Shown: positions 16,859 to 25,424, counted from the first letter of the stretch. The stretch is DNA of 46,251 nt from Microbacterium psychrotolerans (GCF_031085295.1 NZ_JAVFWO010000010.1:1-46251); one strand, 5' to 3'. The notes: generated by a model not told the origin, from the sequence alone. Numbers and translations are program-made.

Positions 16859-18523
16859 TCAGGCCTCGGGATACACCGGCCGCAGCGGGTCGGATGCCGG
16901 AGTCTCGTGCGCCGGGTACGGCACGGGCCAGTGCGGCTCGGGCACGGGCCAGCCGGCCTCGCGCAGGGCGCGACGGGCGAGCTCGCGCGCCGAGTAGGGC
17001 GTGCGGACGCCCCGGATGTCGCGGTAGTCCTGGTGCCCGGGGCCGGCCCAGAGGATCGCGTCGCCGTCGCCGACGAGCGCGACCGCCTCGATGATCGCGC
17101 GCTCGGGCGGGGAGAACTCATGGATCTCGGCATCAGGCTGCGCCCGGCGCGCGCCCTCGACGAGGGTCGCCCGGATGGAGTCGGGGTCTTCGTGGCGCGG
17201 GTGGTGGTCAGTGATGACGAGGATGTCGCTGCCCTCGACGCCGGTGCGGCCCATGTCGTGCCGCTTGGTGGCGTCGCGGTCGCCGTCGGCACCGAACAGC
17301 ATGACGACCTTGCCCGGCGTCACCCGGCGGACCGCGGCCAGCGTCTTCTCGAACGCGTCGGGCGAGTGACCGAAGTCCACGTAGACCGCGGGGCCCGTCT
17401 CGCCCGAGACGAGTTCGGTGCGCCCGGGCAGGTACGCGTCGATGCGGCTGCCGTCGAGCGCGTCGACCAGGCGCTCCCATGTGTAGCCGCCCTCGAGGAT
17501 CATGACGATCGCGAGGCCGGCGTTGGCGGCCATGTGCCGCCCGATCACGGGGACGAGGGTCGTCAGCGTGCGCCCGTCCCGGGCGGTGAGACGGAACTCG
17601 GTGCCGACCTGGCGCTCGTCGAGGATGTCGACGACCCAGTCGGCGGCGGCTGCGGCATCCGGATCCGAGGCGAGCGCCGGTGTGCCCACCGTGACGGTCG
17701 GCACCTCGCTGCGGGCCACGACCTCGGCGCCGGGCTCGGAGTCGAGGCAGACGACGGCTCGGCGCGCGCGGTCGGGACGGAACAGCGGCAGCTTCGCCTC
17801 GAAGTACTCCCGCATGTCGGCGTAGTCGTCGAGGTGGTCGTGGGTGAGGTTGGTGAAGCCGGCGACGTCGAACACGATGCCGTCGACGCGGCGGCGGCTG
17901 AGCGCCTGCGCGCTGACCTCGACGGCGACGGCTTCGACGCCCCGTTCGCGCATCAGGGCGAGGAGCGCGTGCATCTCGTACGCCTCGGGCGTCGTCAGCC
18001 GCGAGACGACGACCTGTCCGGCGATGTGCCGCTCGGCGGTGGACGACAGCCCGGTCGTCACCCCGAGCTGGCCGAGGATCCCCTCGAGCAGGTGCGACAC
18101 GCTGGTCTTGCCGTTGGTGCCCGTCGTCCCGAAGAGCGTCGGCAGATCGTCGTCGCGACCGGTGCTGTAGACCCACGCCGACAGCTCGCCGAGGACCGCG
18201 CGCGGGTTGTCGACCAGCACGACGGGCAGCCCGCTCGCGGCGGCGACGTCGGCTCCGGCGGCATCCGTCACCACGGCGACGGCGCCCTTCTCGGCCGCCG
18301 TCGCGGCGAACTCGGCGCCGTGGCGGTTGACGCCCTGCACGGCGACGAAAACGTCGCCGGGCCGAAGATCGGCGGTCGCGAGGGTGATCCCGGTGAGCGT
18401 GGCACCGGCGACGTCACCGCGGACGTCGACGGCGAAGCGCGCCGCGAGGTCCGCGAGGGAGTGGGTCGGCGGCGCGTCGGGGCGGAGTACCGGGGGCAGG
18501 TTCGAAGGCGCGTCGGTCGGCAT
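16859..18523 (-). CDS. MurE-like Mur ligase (UDP-N-acetylmuramoyl-tripeptide synthetase family)
   Basis: This 554-residue protein has the three Mur-ligase domains: an N-terminal UDP-binding domain (LRPGDVFVAVQGVNRHGAEF), an ATPase domain with P-loop GTTGTNGKT (132-140) and TTPEAYEMHALLALM, FTNLTHDHLDDYADMREYFEAKLPLF with the Lys expected to be carbamylated, and a C-terminal domain. MurE enzymes add the third amino acid to UDP-MurNAc-L-Ala-D-Glu. The specificity loop here reads TDHHPRHEDPDSIR instead of the DNPR found in meso-diaminopimelate enzymes, so the amino acid is not predictable; Microbacteriaceae have unusual B-type peptidoglycan. It is outside a dcw cell-wall cluster, so it may be a second MurE. 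Start ATG 18523; the leader is very short. Confidence 0.85.
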   Translation of the reverse strand: MPTDAPSNLPPVLRPDAPPTHSLADLAARFAVDVRGDVAGATLTGITLATADLRPGDVFVAVQGVNRHGAEFAATAAEKGAVAVVTDAAGADVAAASGLPVVLVDNPRAVLGELSAWVYSTGRDDDLPTLFGTTGTNGKTSVSHLLEGILGQLGVTTGLSSTAERHIAGQVVVSRLTTPEAYEMHALLALMRERGVEAVAVEVSAQALSRRRVDGIVFDVAGFTNLTHDHLDDYADMREYFEAKLPLFRPDRARRAVVCLDSEPGAEVVARSEVPTVTVGTPALASDPDAAAAADWVVDILDERQVGTEFRLTARDGRTLTTLVPVIGRHMAANAGLAIVMILEGGYTWERLVDALDGSRIDAYLPGRTELVSGETGPAVYVDFGHSPDAFEKTLAAVRRVTPGKVVMLFGADGDRDATKRHDMGRTGVEGSDILVITDHHPRHEDPDSIRATLVEGARRAQPDAEIHEFSPPERAIIEAVALVGDGDAILWAGPGHQDYRDIRGVRTPYSARELARRALREAGWPVPEPHWPVPYPAHETPASDPLRPVYPEA

Positions 18524-18683
18524 GGCGCATCCATCTTCGCACGGCGCCCGGGCCCCCGCCCGCGAGGCTGGGCACAGCCGCCCGCGGGTCCTGCAGCGGG
18601 CTCGCCGCCGCCGTCGGACATGCCCGGCGCGCCGGTCGCCGAGCCGGGTCTCCTCGCTCAGCGACCGGTGCAGGGGGAGCGGC

Positions 18684-19397
18684 TCAGGCCTTGCGGCGTC
18701 CGCGCACGAGCACGACCGCGAGTGCGGCGATTCCCGCGACGAGTCCGCCCGCGGCAAGCCAGCGTGCGACCGGGTCGGCGGACGTGCCGGATGCGGCCTC
18801 CGCGGCGTCGGCGTCGGCGCTCTCGTGGGCGGTGTGGTCCGCACCCTCGGCACCCGTTGCATGCCCGGCATCGGCGTCGTCTGCAGCGGCGCCCACCTCG
18901 ACGAGCGGCGCCGGCGCGTCGAGGTCATGGGGATCCTGGCCGTCCTCGGCGATCTGCGTCCACCCCGTCTCGCCCTCGGCGCACGTCTGGGTGACGGGGA
19001 ACGCGAGCGTGGTGTCCGCGGCGGCCTCGGTGAAGAGCACATCCATCGAGACGGTCGCTTTGAGCCCGTCCTCGACGGCGGTGTCGGGTGTGTAGACGAC
19101 GCGCGTCGGCACGCCGTCGGCGCCGAGCTCGCGCGTGATGCTCCAGCCGCCCTGCACCACGGGTGTCGCATTGCCGACGCCCTCGGGGATGTCGACGGCG
19201 AGCGCGGTCGTGGGCGAGCCGTCGCAGCCGTGCGAGAACGAGAAGGTGAGGGTCTCCGTCCCGCCGGCTGAGGCGGTCTCGGGCGTCACGTGCACGTGGG
19301 CGGACGCGGCGAGCGGCGCGGCGAGGGCGAGGGCGAGACCGACGCCCGCGCCGATCGCGAGGCGGCGGGTGGGGGACAGGTGGGTGAACGTGTTCAT
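18684..19397 (-). CDS. YcnI-family (DUF1775) copper-associated membrane-anchored protein
   Basis: This 237-residue exported protein has a signal peptide (about 1-33) ending AASAHVHV, so that the mature N-terminus would begin at or near His. It then has a DUF1775/YcnI domain (about 34-160), a linker rich in Ala, Asp and His, and a C-terminal membrane helix (about 210-232) followed by RGRRKA. In characterised YcnI proteins the N-terminal His and a conserved Trp bind Cu(II); a Trp in GGWSITRE is present here. The likely role is extracytoplasmic copper handling. The start ATG 19397 has a modest GAAAG upstream. The gene downstream of the His-rich membrane protein on the same strand suggests shared function. 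Confidence 0.88.
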   Translation of the reverse strand: MNTFTHLSPTRRLAIGAGVGLALALAAPLAASAHVHVTPETASAGGTETLTFSFSHGCDGSPTTALAVDIPEGVGNATPVVQGGWSITRELGADGVPTRVVYTPDTAVEDGLKATVSMDVLFTEAAADTTLAFPVTQTCAEGETGWTQIAEDGQDPHDLDAPAPLVEVGAAADDADAGHATGAEGADHTAHESADADAAEAASGTSADPVARWLAAGGLVAGIAALAVVLVRGRRKA

Positions 19398-19514
19398 GGG
19401 TGTGTGCTTTCGTCTGTCGTCGGGGTGATCGGCGCGAACGGCCGACCGGCGGTACGCGGCGGGTGCGCGTACGCGAGAGGATCCGGCGCACCCCTCGGGT
19501 GGCCGGTGACGGGC

Positions 19515-19532
19515 GCGGCGCTCGAGCGCCGC
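19515..19532 (-). terminator. Palindromic hairpin after the His-rich membrane protein gene
   Basis: A perfect 18-base palindrome (GCGGCGCTCGAGCGCCGC) abuts the stop codon at 19533-19535. It may be an intrinsic-type terminator or attenuate read-through into the YcnI gene. No U-tract is visible. Confidence 0.45.
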
Positions 19533-20096
19533 TCAGACGAAGGCGGGCGGTCCCCGCCGGGAGGCGTCGGAGAGGACGACGCGCGGCGCGCCGCCGGACG
19601 GACGAGTCTGCAGCGTGACGAGCCGCGGCATCGGCGCCCGCGGGGCGATGCCGCGGACGCGCGTGAACATCGAACGGATGCCGCGGCCCAGGGCTCGCAG
19701 CATCCGTTCTCCGCTGTGCAGCGCGACCACCGTGGCGAACGCGGCGAGCACGTGGGCGGCGAGCATGGGGGCGTCGGGGAGCACGACGGCGCTGAGATGG
19801 CCGCCCAGGTGCGTGACGTGGTGCCCGTGCAACGCCGCAGGGTCGGCGCCGGCGGTCAGAGCGAATGCCACGTGGAACAGGGCCTGACTCGCAAGGACGG
19901 CGGCGCCCATCCGCCATGCGGAGAGGCGGCGCCCGATGAGGCCCACCGCGAAGGGCGCCGCGAGGATGCCGACGGCGATCACCAGTGCGGGGGACGGAGC
20001 CCCGCCGCCCGCGAGCGTGTGAGCCGTGGCTGCGACGACGGTCGCGACCCATGCTGCGGCGGTGCCGCGCAGCGCGCGCGTGTGGCGTGGGGTCAC
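19533..20096 (-). CDS. Hypothetical polytopic membrane protein with a His-rich loop
   Basis: This 187-residue protein is not one I can place in a named family. It has about four hydrophobic segments (about 11-29, 36-54, 63-80 and 105-124). Between the third and fourth is a loop with the sequence HGHHVTHLGGH, which could bind metal. The C-terminal 50 residues are basic and Arg/Pro-rich and probably cytosolic. It lies upstream of the YcnI-type gene on the same strand, so a part in copper uptake or homeostasis is a reasonable guess from context only. The GTG start at 20096 has a strong GAGGAGGAG ribosome binding site, one of the few clear ones here. Confidence 0.75.
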   Translation of the reverse strand: MTPRHTRALRGTAAAWVATVVAATAHTLAGGGAPSPALVIAVGILAAPFAVGLIGRRLSAWRMGAAVLASQALFHVAFALTAGADPAALHGHHVTHLGGHLSAVVLPDAPMLAAHVLAAFATVVALHSGERMLRALGRGIRSMFTRVRGIAPRAPMPRLVTLQTRPSGGAPRVVLSDASRRGPPAFV

Positions 20097-20113
20097 GGCT
20101 CCTCCTCGTGTCG

Positions 20114-20119
20114 AGCCTA
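20114..20119 (-). promoter_or_regulatory. -10 TAGGCT of the His-rich membrane protein gene
   Basis: TAGGCT on the minus strand lies 17 bases before the GTG at 20096. The predicted start near 20107 leaves an 11-base leader that carries the GGAGG ribosome binding site. This is the leadered counterpart to the leaderless TAGGCT promoters. Confidence 0.5.
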
Positions 20120-20178
20120 AGGGAGGGGTAAGCGTCGTCCGGACGCACCGTCACACCCAACTCAAAGCATCACGCGGG

Positions 20179-20184
20179 TACCGT
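20179..20184 (+). promoter_or_regulatory. -10 TACCGT, leaderless promoter of the site-2 protease gene
   Basis: TACCGT, then GAGCGT, then GTG at 20191. This spacing decides the start codon among several in-frame candidates upstream. Confidence 0.6.
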
Positions 20185-20190
20185 GAGCGT

Positions 20191-21534
20191 GTGGAGATCC
20201 TCGCGTTCGTCATCGGTGTCGTGCTCATGGTCGTGGGCCTCGCCGTCTCGATCGCGCTGCACGAGCTCGGCCACCTGTGGCCTGCGAAGAGATTCGGCGT
20301 GCGCGTCGGCCAGTACATGATCGGATTCGGGCCGACGCTCTGGTCGCGGCGCATGCGCGGGACCGAGTACGGCGTCAAGGCCTTCCCCATCGGCGGCTAC
20401 ATCTCGATGGCCGGCATGTATCCGCCGTCACCCCGCGAGCGGGCGCGCGCTGCGGAGGCATCCGCATCCGCCCAGACTGCGGGTTCCGCATCACGAACCG
20501 GGCGTGCCGGAGGCGGCTTCTTCGCCACGATGGTGCAGGACGCGCGCGACGCCAATGACGAGACGCTGCAGGGCGACGACGACGCCCACGTCTTCTACCG
20601 GCTGCCGGTCTGGAAGCGCATCGTCGTGATGCTGGGCGGCCCGGTCATGAACCTCCTGTTCGCGATGGTGCTGTTCGCGATCCTCCTCAGCGGCATCGGC
20701 CTGCAGACCGCGACCACGACGGTCGCCCGACTGTCGGAGTGCGTGCCGACGACGAGCTCGACCGAATGCGCGGAGTCCGCGCCGGCGGCCCCCGCCGAAG
20801 CGGCGGGCATCCAGCCCGGCGACACGATCGTCTCGATCGACGGGCAGCCGGTCGCCGACTTCGACGAGGCGTCCGCCATCATCCGCTCCTCGCCCGGCGA
20901 GCAGCTGACGTTCGTGGTCGAGCGCGACGGAACCGAGCAGAGCATCGAGGTCACGCCTGCGACGATCGAGGGCGAGGTGACCGCCGCCGACGGCACGACG
21001 ACGACCGAGGAGGTCGGCTTCGTCGGCATCGGCCCGTCGGTCGAGTACGTCACGCAGCCGATCTGGGCGGGACCCCAGATGGCCGTGCAGAACGTCGGCG
21101 CCGTCGCCGGCATCATCTGGCAGCTGCCGGCGAAGGTCTGGCAGACGGGTGTCGACCTCGTCACCGGCGCCGAGCGCGATCCCAACGGTCCGCTCAGCAT
21201 CGTCGGAGCAGGGCGCCTGTCGGGCGAGGTGGCGGCCGCGGACTCGCCGGTCCTGAACCGTGTCGCCGGCTACCTCTCACTGCTCGCGTCGCTCAACATC
21301 GCGCTGTTCGTCTTCAACTTGATCCCACTGCTGCCGTTGGACGGCGGACACGTCGCGGTCGCCCTGTGGGACGGGCTCAAGCGCGCATGGGCGAAGCTGT
21401 TCCGCCGCCCACCGCCGAAGCCCGTGGATGCGACCAAGCTCGTGCCGATCACCTTCGTCGTCGTGATCGCGCTGATCGCGATGGGGGCCGTGCTGATCCT
21501 TGCCGACATCTTCAACCCGGTCACGCTGTTCTGA
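20191..21534 (+). CDS. M50-family site-2 zinc metalloprotease (RseP/Rip1-like)
   Basis: This 447-residue polytopic membrane protease cleaves membrane-embedded anti-sigma factors or other single-span proteins inside the bilayer. The zinc site HELGH is at residues 24-28 in the first helix, and the third ligand region LIPLLPLDGGHVAVAL is near the C-terminus. A PDZ domain (about 205-260: AAGIQPGDTIVSIDGQPV) lies between the second helix and the C-terminal membrane segments. An inserted hydrophilic loop (about 75-135) rich in Ala and Ser follows GYISMAGMYPPS. The GTG at 20191 is chosen because the helix with HELGH starts right after it and TACCGT lies six bases before. Dxr, Rip and IspG are neighbours in many actinobacteria. 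Confidence 0.95.
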   Translation: MEILAFVIGVVLMVVGLAVSIALHELGHLWPAKRFGVRVGQYMIGFGPTLWSRRMRGTEYGVKAFPIGGYISMAGMYPPSPRERARAAEASASAQTAGSASRTGRAGGGFFATMVQDARDANDETLQGDDDAHVFYRLPVWKRIVVMLGGPVMNLLFAMVLFAILLSGIGLQTATTTVARLSECVPTTSSTECAESAPAAPAEAAGIQPGDTIVSIDGQPVADFDEASAIIRSSPGEQLTFVVERDGTEQSIEVTPATIEGEVTAADGTTTTEEVGFVGIGPSVEYVTQPIWAGPQMAVQNVGAVAGIIWQLPAKVWQTGVDLVTGAERDPNGPLSIVGAGRLSGEVAAADSPVLNRVAGYLSLLASLNIALFVFNLIPLLPLDGGHVAVALWDGLKRAWAKLFRRPPPKPVDATKLVPITFVVVIALIAMGAVLILADIFNPVTLF

Positions 21535-21579
21535 CCCCCGGGCGGCTCTGCGCACTGCGTCAGGTTTCTTCGTCGGTCG

Positions 21580-21605
21580 TGTCGAAAACGGCCTTGTCCG
21601 TTCGC
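21580..21605 (+). promoter_or_regulatory. Possible ECF42-type promoter before the YCII gene
   Basis: TGTCGA at 21580-21585 matches the -35 element I recall for ECF42 sigma factors, which control their own DGPF partner genes. A CGTTC lies 13 bases further down and could be part of the -10. A GAAAGGA ribosome binding site is just before the GTG/AAG start region at 21647. Confidence 0.45.
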
Positions 21606-21646
21606 TGTAGGGATGCAACGGTTCCACTGACGAAAGGACGACGACC

Positions 21647-22012
21647 GTGAAGTACGTCATCATGTTCACCTCGACCCCCGAGCTCGACGCTGCGGTGCCC
21701 GAGGAGCGCCGCCAGGAGGTCTACGGGCGGATCTACGAGTGGTTCGGCACGAACGCCGACAAGATCGACGACTCGGGGGCGGAGCTGCACCCGGTCAGCA
21801 CTGCGACGACGGTGCGGGCGGGCGACGACGGGCCCGTCGTCGTCGACGGCCCCTTCTCGGAGGCGAAGGAGGTCGTCGGGGGATTCAGCGTCATCGACGT
21901 CGCCGACCTCGATGCGGCGATCGCGCTCGTGAAGACCTGGCCCTCGCTCGAACTTCCCGGAGTCGCCGTGGAGATCCGGCCGATGGTGGTCGACTACAGC
22001 CAGTTCGAGTGA
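21647..22012 (+). CDS. YCII/DGPF-domain protein
   Basis: This 121-residue soluble protein belongs to the YCII-related group with the DGPF signature, seen here as VVDGPFSEAKEVVGGFSVIDV. The N-terminal KYVIMFTSTPEL strand is also typical. In actinobacteria these genes sit beside ECF42 sigma factors and are their main known targets, but their biochemical activity is not established. The start (GTG at 21647) follows GAAAGGACGACGACC. The stop codon TGA overlaps the A of the next ATG (TGATG), so the two genes are translationally coupled. Confidence 0.9.
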   Translation: MKYVIMFTSTPELDAAVPEERRQEVYGRIYEWFGTNADKIDDSGAELHPVSTATTVRAGDDGPVVVDGPFSEAKEVVGGFSVIDVADLDAAIALVKTWPSLELPGVAVEIRPMVVDYSQFE

Positions 22013-23331
22013 TGCCCGAGCCGGTCCCCGCGCCTCCTCCCGGCGACGTCGGCGCGTCGCTCCCGGTTTCTGGCCGTGTGGACCCAGCGGCGGCCGGGTC
22101 GGGTGCAGACGCCGCGCACCCGTCGGAAGCCCGCGCCGCGGCATCCGATCGACTTCTCGCCGCCGTGGTGCGCGAGGAATCCGCGCGCATCACGGCGGCG
22201 CTCACTGTGGCGTTCGCCAGCTTCGACGTCGCCGAAGAGGCCGTCGCGGAGGCGGTCGAGGAGGCGCTGCGTGATTGGCGGGCGCGCGGGATCCCGCCGA
22301 AGCCCGGCGCGTGGCTGATGCAGGCGGCGCGACACAACGCGCTCGACCGCGTGCGCCGGGAGCGCGTGCTGCGCGACAAGGTCGCGCTGCTCGCCCCGGT
22401 TCCGACGGCCGGAAGCACGCCGGCCGACGAGCGGCTGCCGCTGCTGTTCGGCTGCTGCCACCCGGCGCTCGCGCCCGACGCGCAGCTCGCGCTCACGCTC
22501 CGTGCGGTGTGCGGACTGACGACGGCGCAGATCGCCCGCGCCACGTTCTCGGCCGAACCCACCACCGGGCAGCGCATCTCGCGCGCCAAGCGCAAGATCG
22601 CCGAGAGCGGCATCCCGCTGAGGGTTCCGCAGGGGGCCGATGCCGCGGCCCGGCTCGACCTCGTGCTGACGGTCGTCTCGGTGATGTACAGCGAGGCCCA
22701 CTTCGCGGCGGGGGCGGATGCCGCGGCCGACCGCGACCTCGCCGATGACGCGCTCTGGCTGGCCCGGGTGGTCGCCGAGGCGCTGCCGCGTGCCGCGGAG
22801 GCGCACGGGCTCCTCGCCCTCCTGCGGTTCCATCGGGCACGAGAATCCGCGCGGTCGGTGGACGGCGAGCTGGTGCTGCTCGCCGACCAGGACAGGTCCC
22901 GGTGGGACGCCGAGCTTCTCGGCGAGGCTCGGACGTCGCTGGAGCGCGCTGCCCGACTGCGCCGTCCGGGACGCTGGCAGCTGCACGCGGCGATCGCGGC
23001 CTGCCACGCGGATGCCGCGGACGCGGCGTCGACCGACTGGCTGCAGGTGCTGACGCTCTACGACATGCTGCTCGCGTACGACCGGTCGCCGGTGGTGCGG
23101 CTCAACCGCGCCGTCGCACTGGCGCGTGTGGAGGGCGCCGCGGTCGCGCTCGCCGAGGTCGACGCGCTCGCGGAGCCCCTGGCACGTTCGCACCTCTGGC
23201 ACGCCGTCCGGGCGTCACTGCTGCGGGACCTCGGTCGCGACGACGAGGCGCTCGCCGCCGACCTCCGCGCGCTCGAGCTCACGGCGAACGAGGCCGAGCG
23301 ACGTCTTCTGGCCGCCCGCGCGGGGCGCTGA
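22012..23331 (+). CDS. ECF42-type RNA polymerase sigma factor with C-terminal TPR-like extension
   Basis: This 439-residue protein has a Pro/Ala-rich N-terminal segment (about 1-45), sigma region 2 (FASFDVAEEAVAEAVEEAL, then HNALDRVRRERVLRDK), sigma region 4 (LTLRAVCGLTTAQIARATF, then GQRISRAKRKI), and an extra C-terminal part of about 200 residues made of helical repeats (for example LLAYDRSPVVRLNRAVALARVEG). That extension and the CCHPAL segment are hallmarks of ECF42/DUF6596 sigma factors, which have no membrane anti-sigma factor. It is coupled to the YCII gene by TGATG. The inducing signal is unknown. Confidence 0.93.
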   Translation: MPEPVPAPPPGDVGASLPVSGRVDPAAAGSGADAAHPSEARAAASDRLLAAVVREESARITAALTVAFASFDVAEEAVAEAVEEALRDWRARGIPPKPGAWLMQAARHNALDRVRRERVLRDKVALLAPVPTAGSTPADERLPLLFGCCHPALAPDAQLALTLRAVCGLTTAQIARATFSAEPTTGQRISRAKRKIAESGIPLRVPQGADAAARLDLVLTVVSVMYSEAHFAAGADAAADRDLADDALWLARVVAEALPRAAEAHGLLALLRFHRARESARSVDGELVLLADQDRSRWDAELLGEARTSLERAARLRRPGRWQLHAAIAACHADAADAASTDWLQVLTLYDMLLAYDRSPVVRLNRAVALARVEGAAVALAEVDALAEPLARSHLWHAVRASLLRDLGRDDEALAADLRALELTANEAERRLLAARAGR

Positions 23332-23340
23332 GGGCGGCAT

Positions 23341-23460
23341 CCGTTCTCGTTCTCGGGTTTGGGGCGTGCGCCGTGCACTCGGGGCGGGCGCCGCGCGCCC
23401 CGAACGCTCGCGACGCGCCCCGAACCCGAAAGAGGTCGCGACACGCCGCGAACCCGGGAA
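23341..23460. repeat. Cluster of short direct and inverted repeats between convergent genes
   Basis: A core close to CGCCCCGAAC occurs about five times in about 110 bases, twice in one orientation (TCGGGTTTGGGGCG, TCGGGGCG) and three times in the other (CGCGCCCCGAAC, CGCGCCCCGAACCCGA, CGCCGCGAACCCGG). The inner pair can form an 8-bp stem. It fills the whole gap between the sigma factor and trpEG stops, so it may serve as a bidirectional terminator or a REP-like element. Confidence 0.6.
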
Positions 23461-23480
23461 GAGGGGAAGAAACGCCGCGC

Positions 23481-25424
23481 TCAGCCCTCGATCGGCGTCA
23501 GAGCCTGCTCGACCAGGCGCTGCAGCGTGGTCATGCCGTCCCGCGACAGGATCGACTCCAGGTGCCCCTGCACCGACGCGAAGCCGGGCCCGCGCAGCGC
23601 GTAGACGTCGCCCGCGGCGTCCGCCGCGATCTCCGCTGCGCCGGCGCTCGTGGTGCCGGCCGGGACGCGGGCCGTGAAGGTGTTGTAGAAGCCGATGGAT
23701 GCCGGCATCCCGAACACGTCGACCGACTTCTGCAGTCCCTGGTGCGGCGCATCCAGCGGCGCGAGGTCGATGCCGAAGGTGTCGGCGAGGATCTGGTGGC
23801 TCAGGCAGACCGCGAGGATCGGCCGCCCGCTCTCACGCCGTCGCGCGACCACTTCGCGCATGCGGCGGATGCGGGGGCTCGACTCGTCGCGCGGGTCGCC
23901 GGGCCCGGGTCCGGATACCAGGAGTTCGGCGTCATCGATCTGCGCGTCGGTCACCTCGTCCCACGGCGCGATCCGCACGTCGAGCCCGAGATGGCGCAGC
24001 TGATGGGCGAGCATCGTGGTGAAGCGATCCTCGGCGTCGACGACGAGCGCCGACCGGCCGGCGAACGGCGCAGGCCCGTCCGACCCCTGAGGGTTGAGCC
24101 AGAACTCCGCCAGGCGTCCGTTGCGGGAGGCCAGCAGCTCGGCGATCGACGGATCGTCCGCGAGGCGGCGGGGCGCGGGAGCGGGAGCGTCCTCGTCGAT
24201 GACGTCCGCGTCGGGCGCGGCGACGGCGGCGGCCTCGGCGGCGGCGTCACGGGGCACCGCGCCGATGGCGCCGAGCACGCCCGCGGCCTTTCCGTGGGTC
24301 TCGCCCACCTCGCCGTACGGGTCCGAGTGGCGCACGAGCGTGGCCCCGACGGGGACACGCAGCCGGCCGTCCTGCAGGTACGCGGTTCGGATGAGGATCG
24401 GCGCGTCCAGGTCGTGGGTCGCCTCGCCGGCCGCGAGCGTCAGACGCGGGGTGAACAGCGCGGCCACGCCCGAGTAGTAGCCCCGCGGGGTGGTCTCGTG
24501 CCGGGTGATGACGGTGCAGGCGTTCTGCATCGGCGAGCCGGTGACGGTCGGCGCGAACATCGTCTCGCGGAGGATGTCACGCGGATCCAGCCGGCTGCGC
24601 CCGCGCAGCACGTATTCGGTGTGGGTGAGTCGCGACATCTCCTTGAGGTGCGGACCTGTGATGCGGCCGCCGTCGGAGCAGACGGCGCTCATCATCTTGA
24701 GCTCCTCGTCGACGACCATGAACAGCTCCTCGGTCTCCTTCGTCGAGCGGAGGAACTCGGTGAGCGTCTCGGCGGTCGCCCCGCCGGCGGGGTGACGGAA
24801 CGTGCCAGAGATCGGGTTCATCGTCACGACGCCGTCGCGGGCGCTCACATGCGCCTCCGGGCTCGCGCCGACGGCGACGTGGCCCGGTGTGACCACCGCG
24901 AACGTCCAGTAGGCGCCGCGCTCATGCTCGAGGAGAGCCCGGAACCAGGTGAGGGCGGCGGTGGCGGCATCCGTCGACACACCCGCGGTGAAGTCGCGGC
25001 GGATGACGAAGTTGGCGCCTTCGCCGCGCCCGATCTCGTCGGCGATCACCCGCCGCACGATGCCGGCGTACTCCTCGTCGGCGATGTCGAAGCCAGCATC
25101 CTGCAGGGCGACAGGCTCGGTCGGCAGCTGGGCCAGGGCCTCGTCCCGGGGGAGCGCCGTCCGCTCGCGGACGATGAGGCAGCGCAGTGGCGCGCCGTCG
25201 TCGTGGCACTCGAAGCCGCGCTCGCGCACCTGTCGGAACGGCACCAGCGCGAGCACCTCGCGCGGTGTTCCCGAGGCGTCGGTCAGCGGGATGTCGGCGA
25301 GCAGGTCGACATCGACCACGTCGCCGGTCAGCAGCTCGACCGTCGTGTCGTCGCGGGCGATGAGGGCGAAGGCGATGCCGCGGTCGGCGATCTCGCGGAG
25401 CGAGGGGTGGGCGGGCCCGGTCAT
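23481..25424 (-). CDS. trpEG: Fused anthranilate synthase (TrpE-TrpG)
   Basis: This 647-residue protein joins a chorismate-binding TrpE domain (about 1-415; MNPISGTFRHP, LMMSAVCSDGG-like KMMSAVCSDGG, GSPMQNACTVITRHE, RGYYSGVAALF) to a glutamine amidotransferase domain (about 460-635) through an Ala/Asp-rich linker. The amidotransferase has LVSGPGPGDP, the nucleophile Cys540 in AVCLSHQIL, and His621/Glu623 in VQGHLES, a variant of the usual FHPES. It makes anthranilate from chorismate and glutamine, the first step of tryptophan synthesis. PhzE-type phenazine enzymes share this fusion, but the trp attenuator upstream argues for tryptophan synthesis. The ATG at 25424 has GAAAG upstream; ATG 25454 is possible. 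Confidence 0.93.
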   Translation of the reverse strand: MTGPAHPSLREIADRGIAFALIARDDTTVELLTGDVVDVDLLADIPLTDASGTPREVLALVPFRQVRERGFECHDDGAPLRCLIVRERTALPRDEALAQLPTEPVALQDAGFDIADEEYAGIVRRVIADEIGRGEGANFVIRRDFTAGVSTDAATAALTWFRALLEHERGAYWTFAVVTPGHVAVGASPEAHVSARDGVVTMNPISGTFRHPAGGATAETLTEFLRSTKETEELFMVVDEELKMMSAVCSDGGRITGPHLKEMSRLTHTEYVLRGRSRLDPRDILRETMFAPTVTGSPMQNACTVITRHETTPRGYYSGVAALFTPRLTLAAGEATHDLDAPILIRTAYLQDGRLRVPVGATLVRHSDPYGEVGETHGKAAGVLGAIGAVPRDAAAEAAAVAAPDADVIDEDAPAPAPRRLADDPSIAELLASRNGRLAEFWLNPQGSDGPAPFAGRSALVVDAEDRFTTMLAHQLRHLGLDVRIAPWDEVTDAQIDDAELLVSGPGPGDPRDESSPRIRRMREVVARRRESGRPILAVCLSHQILADTFGIDLAPLDAPHQGLQKSVDVFGMPASIGFYNTFTARVPAGTTSAGAAEIAADAAGDVYALRGPGFASVQGHLESILSRDGMTTLQRLVEQALTPIEG

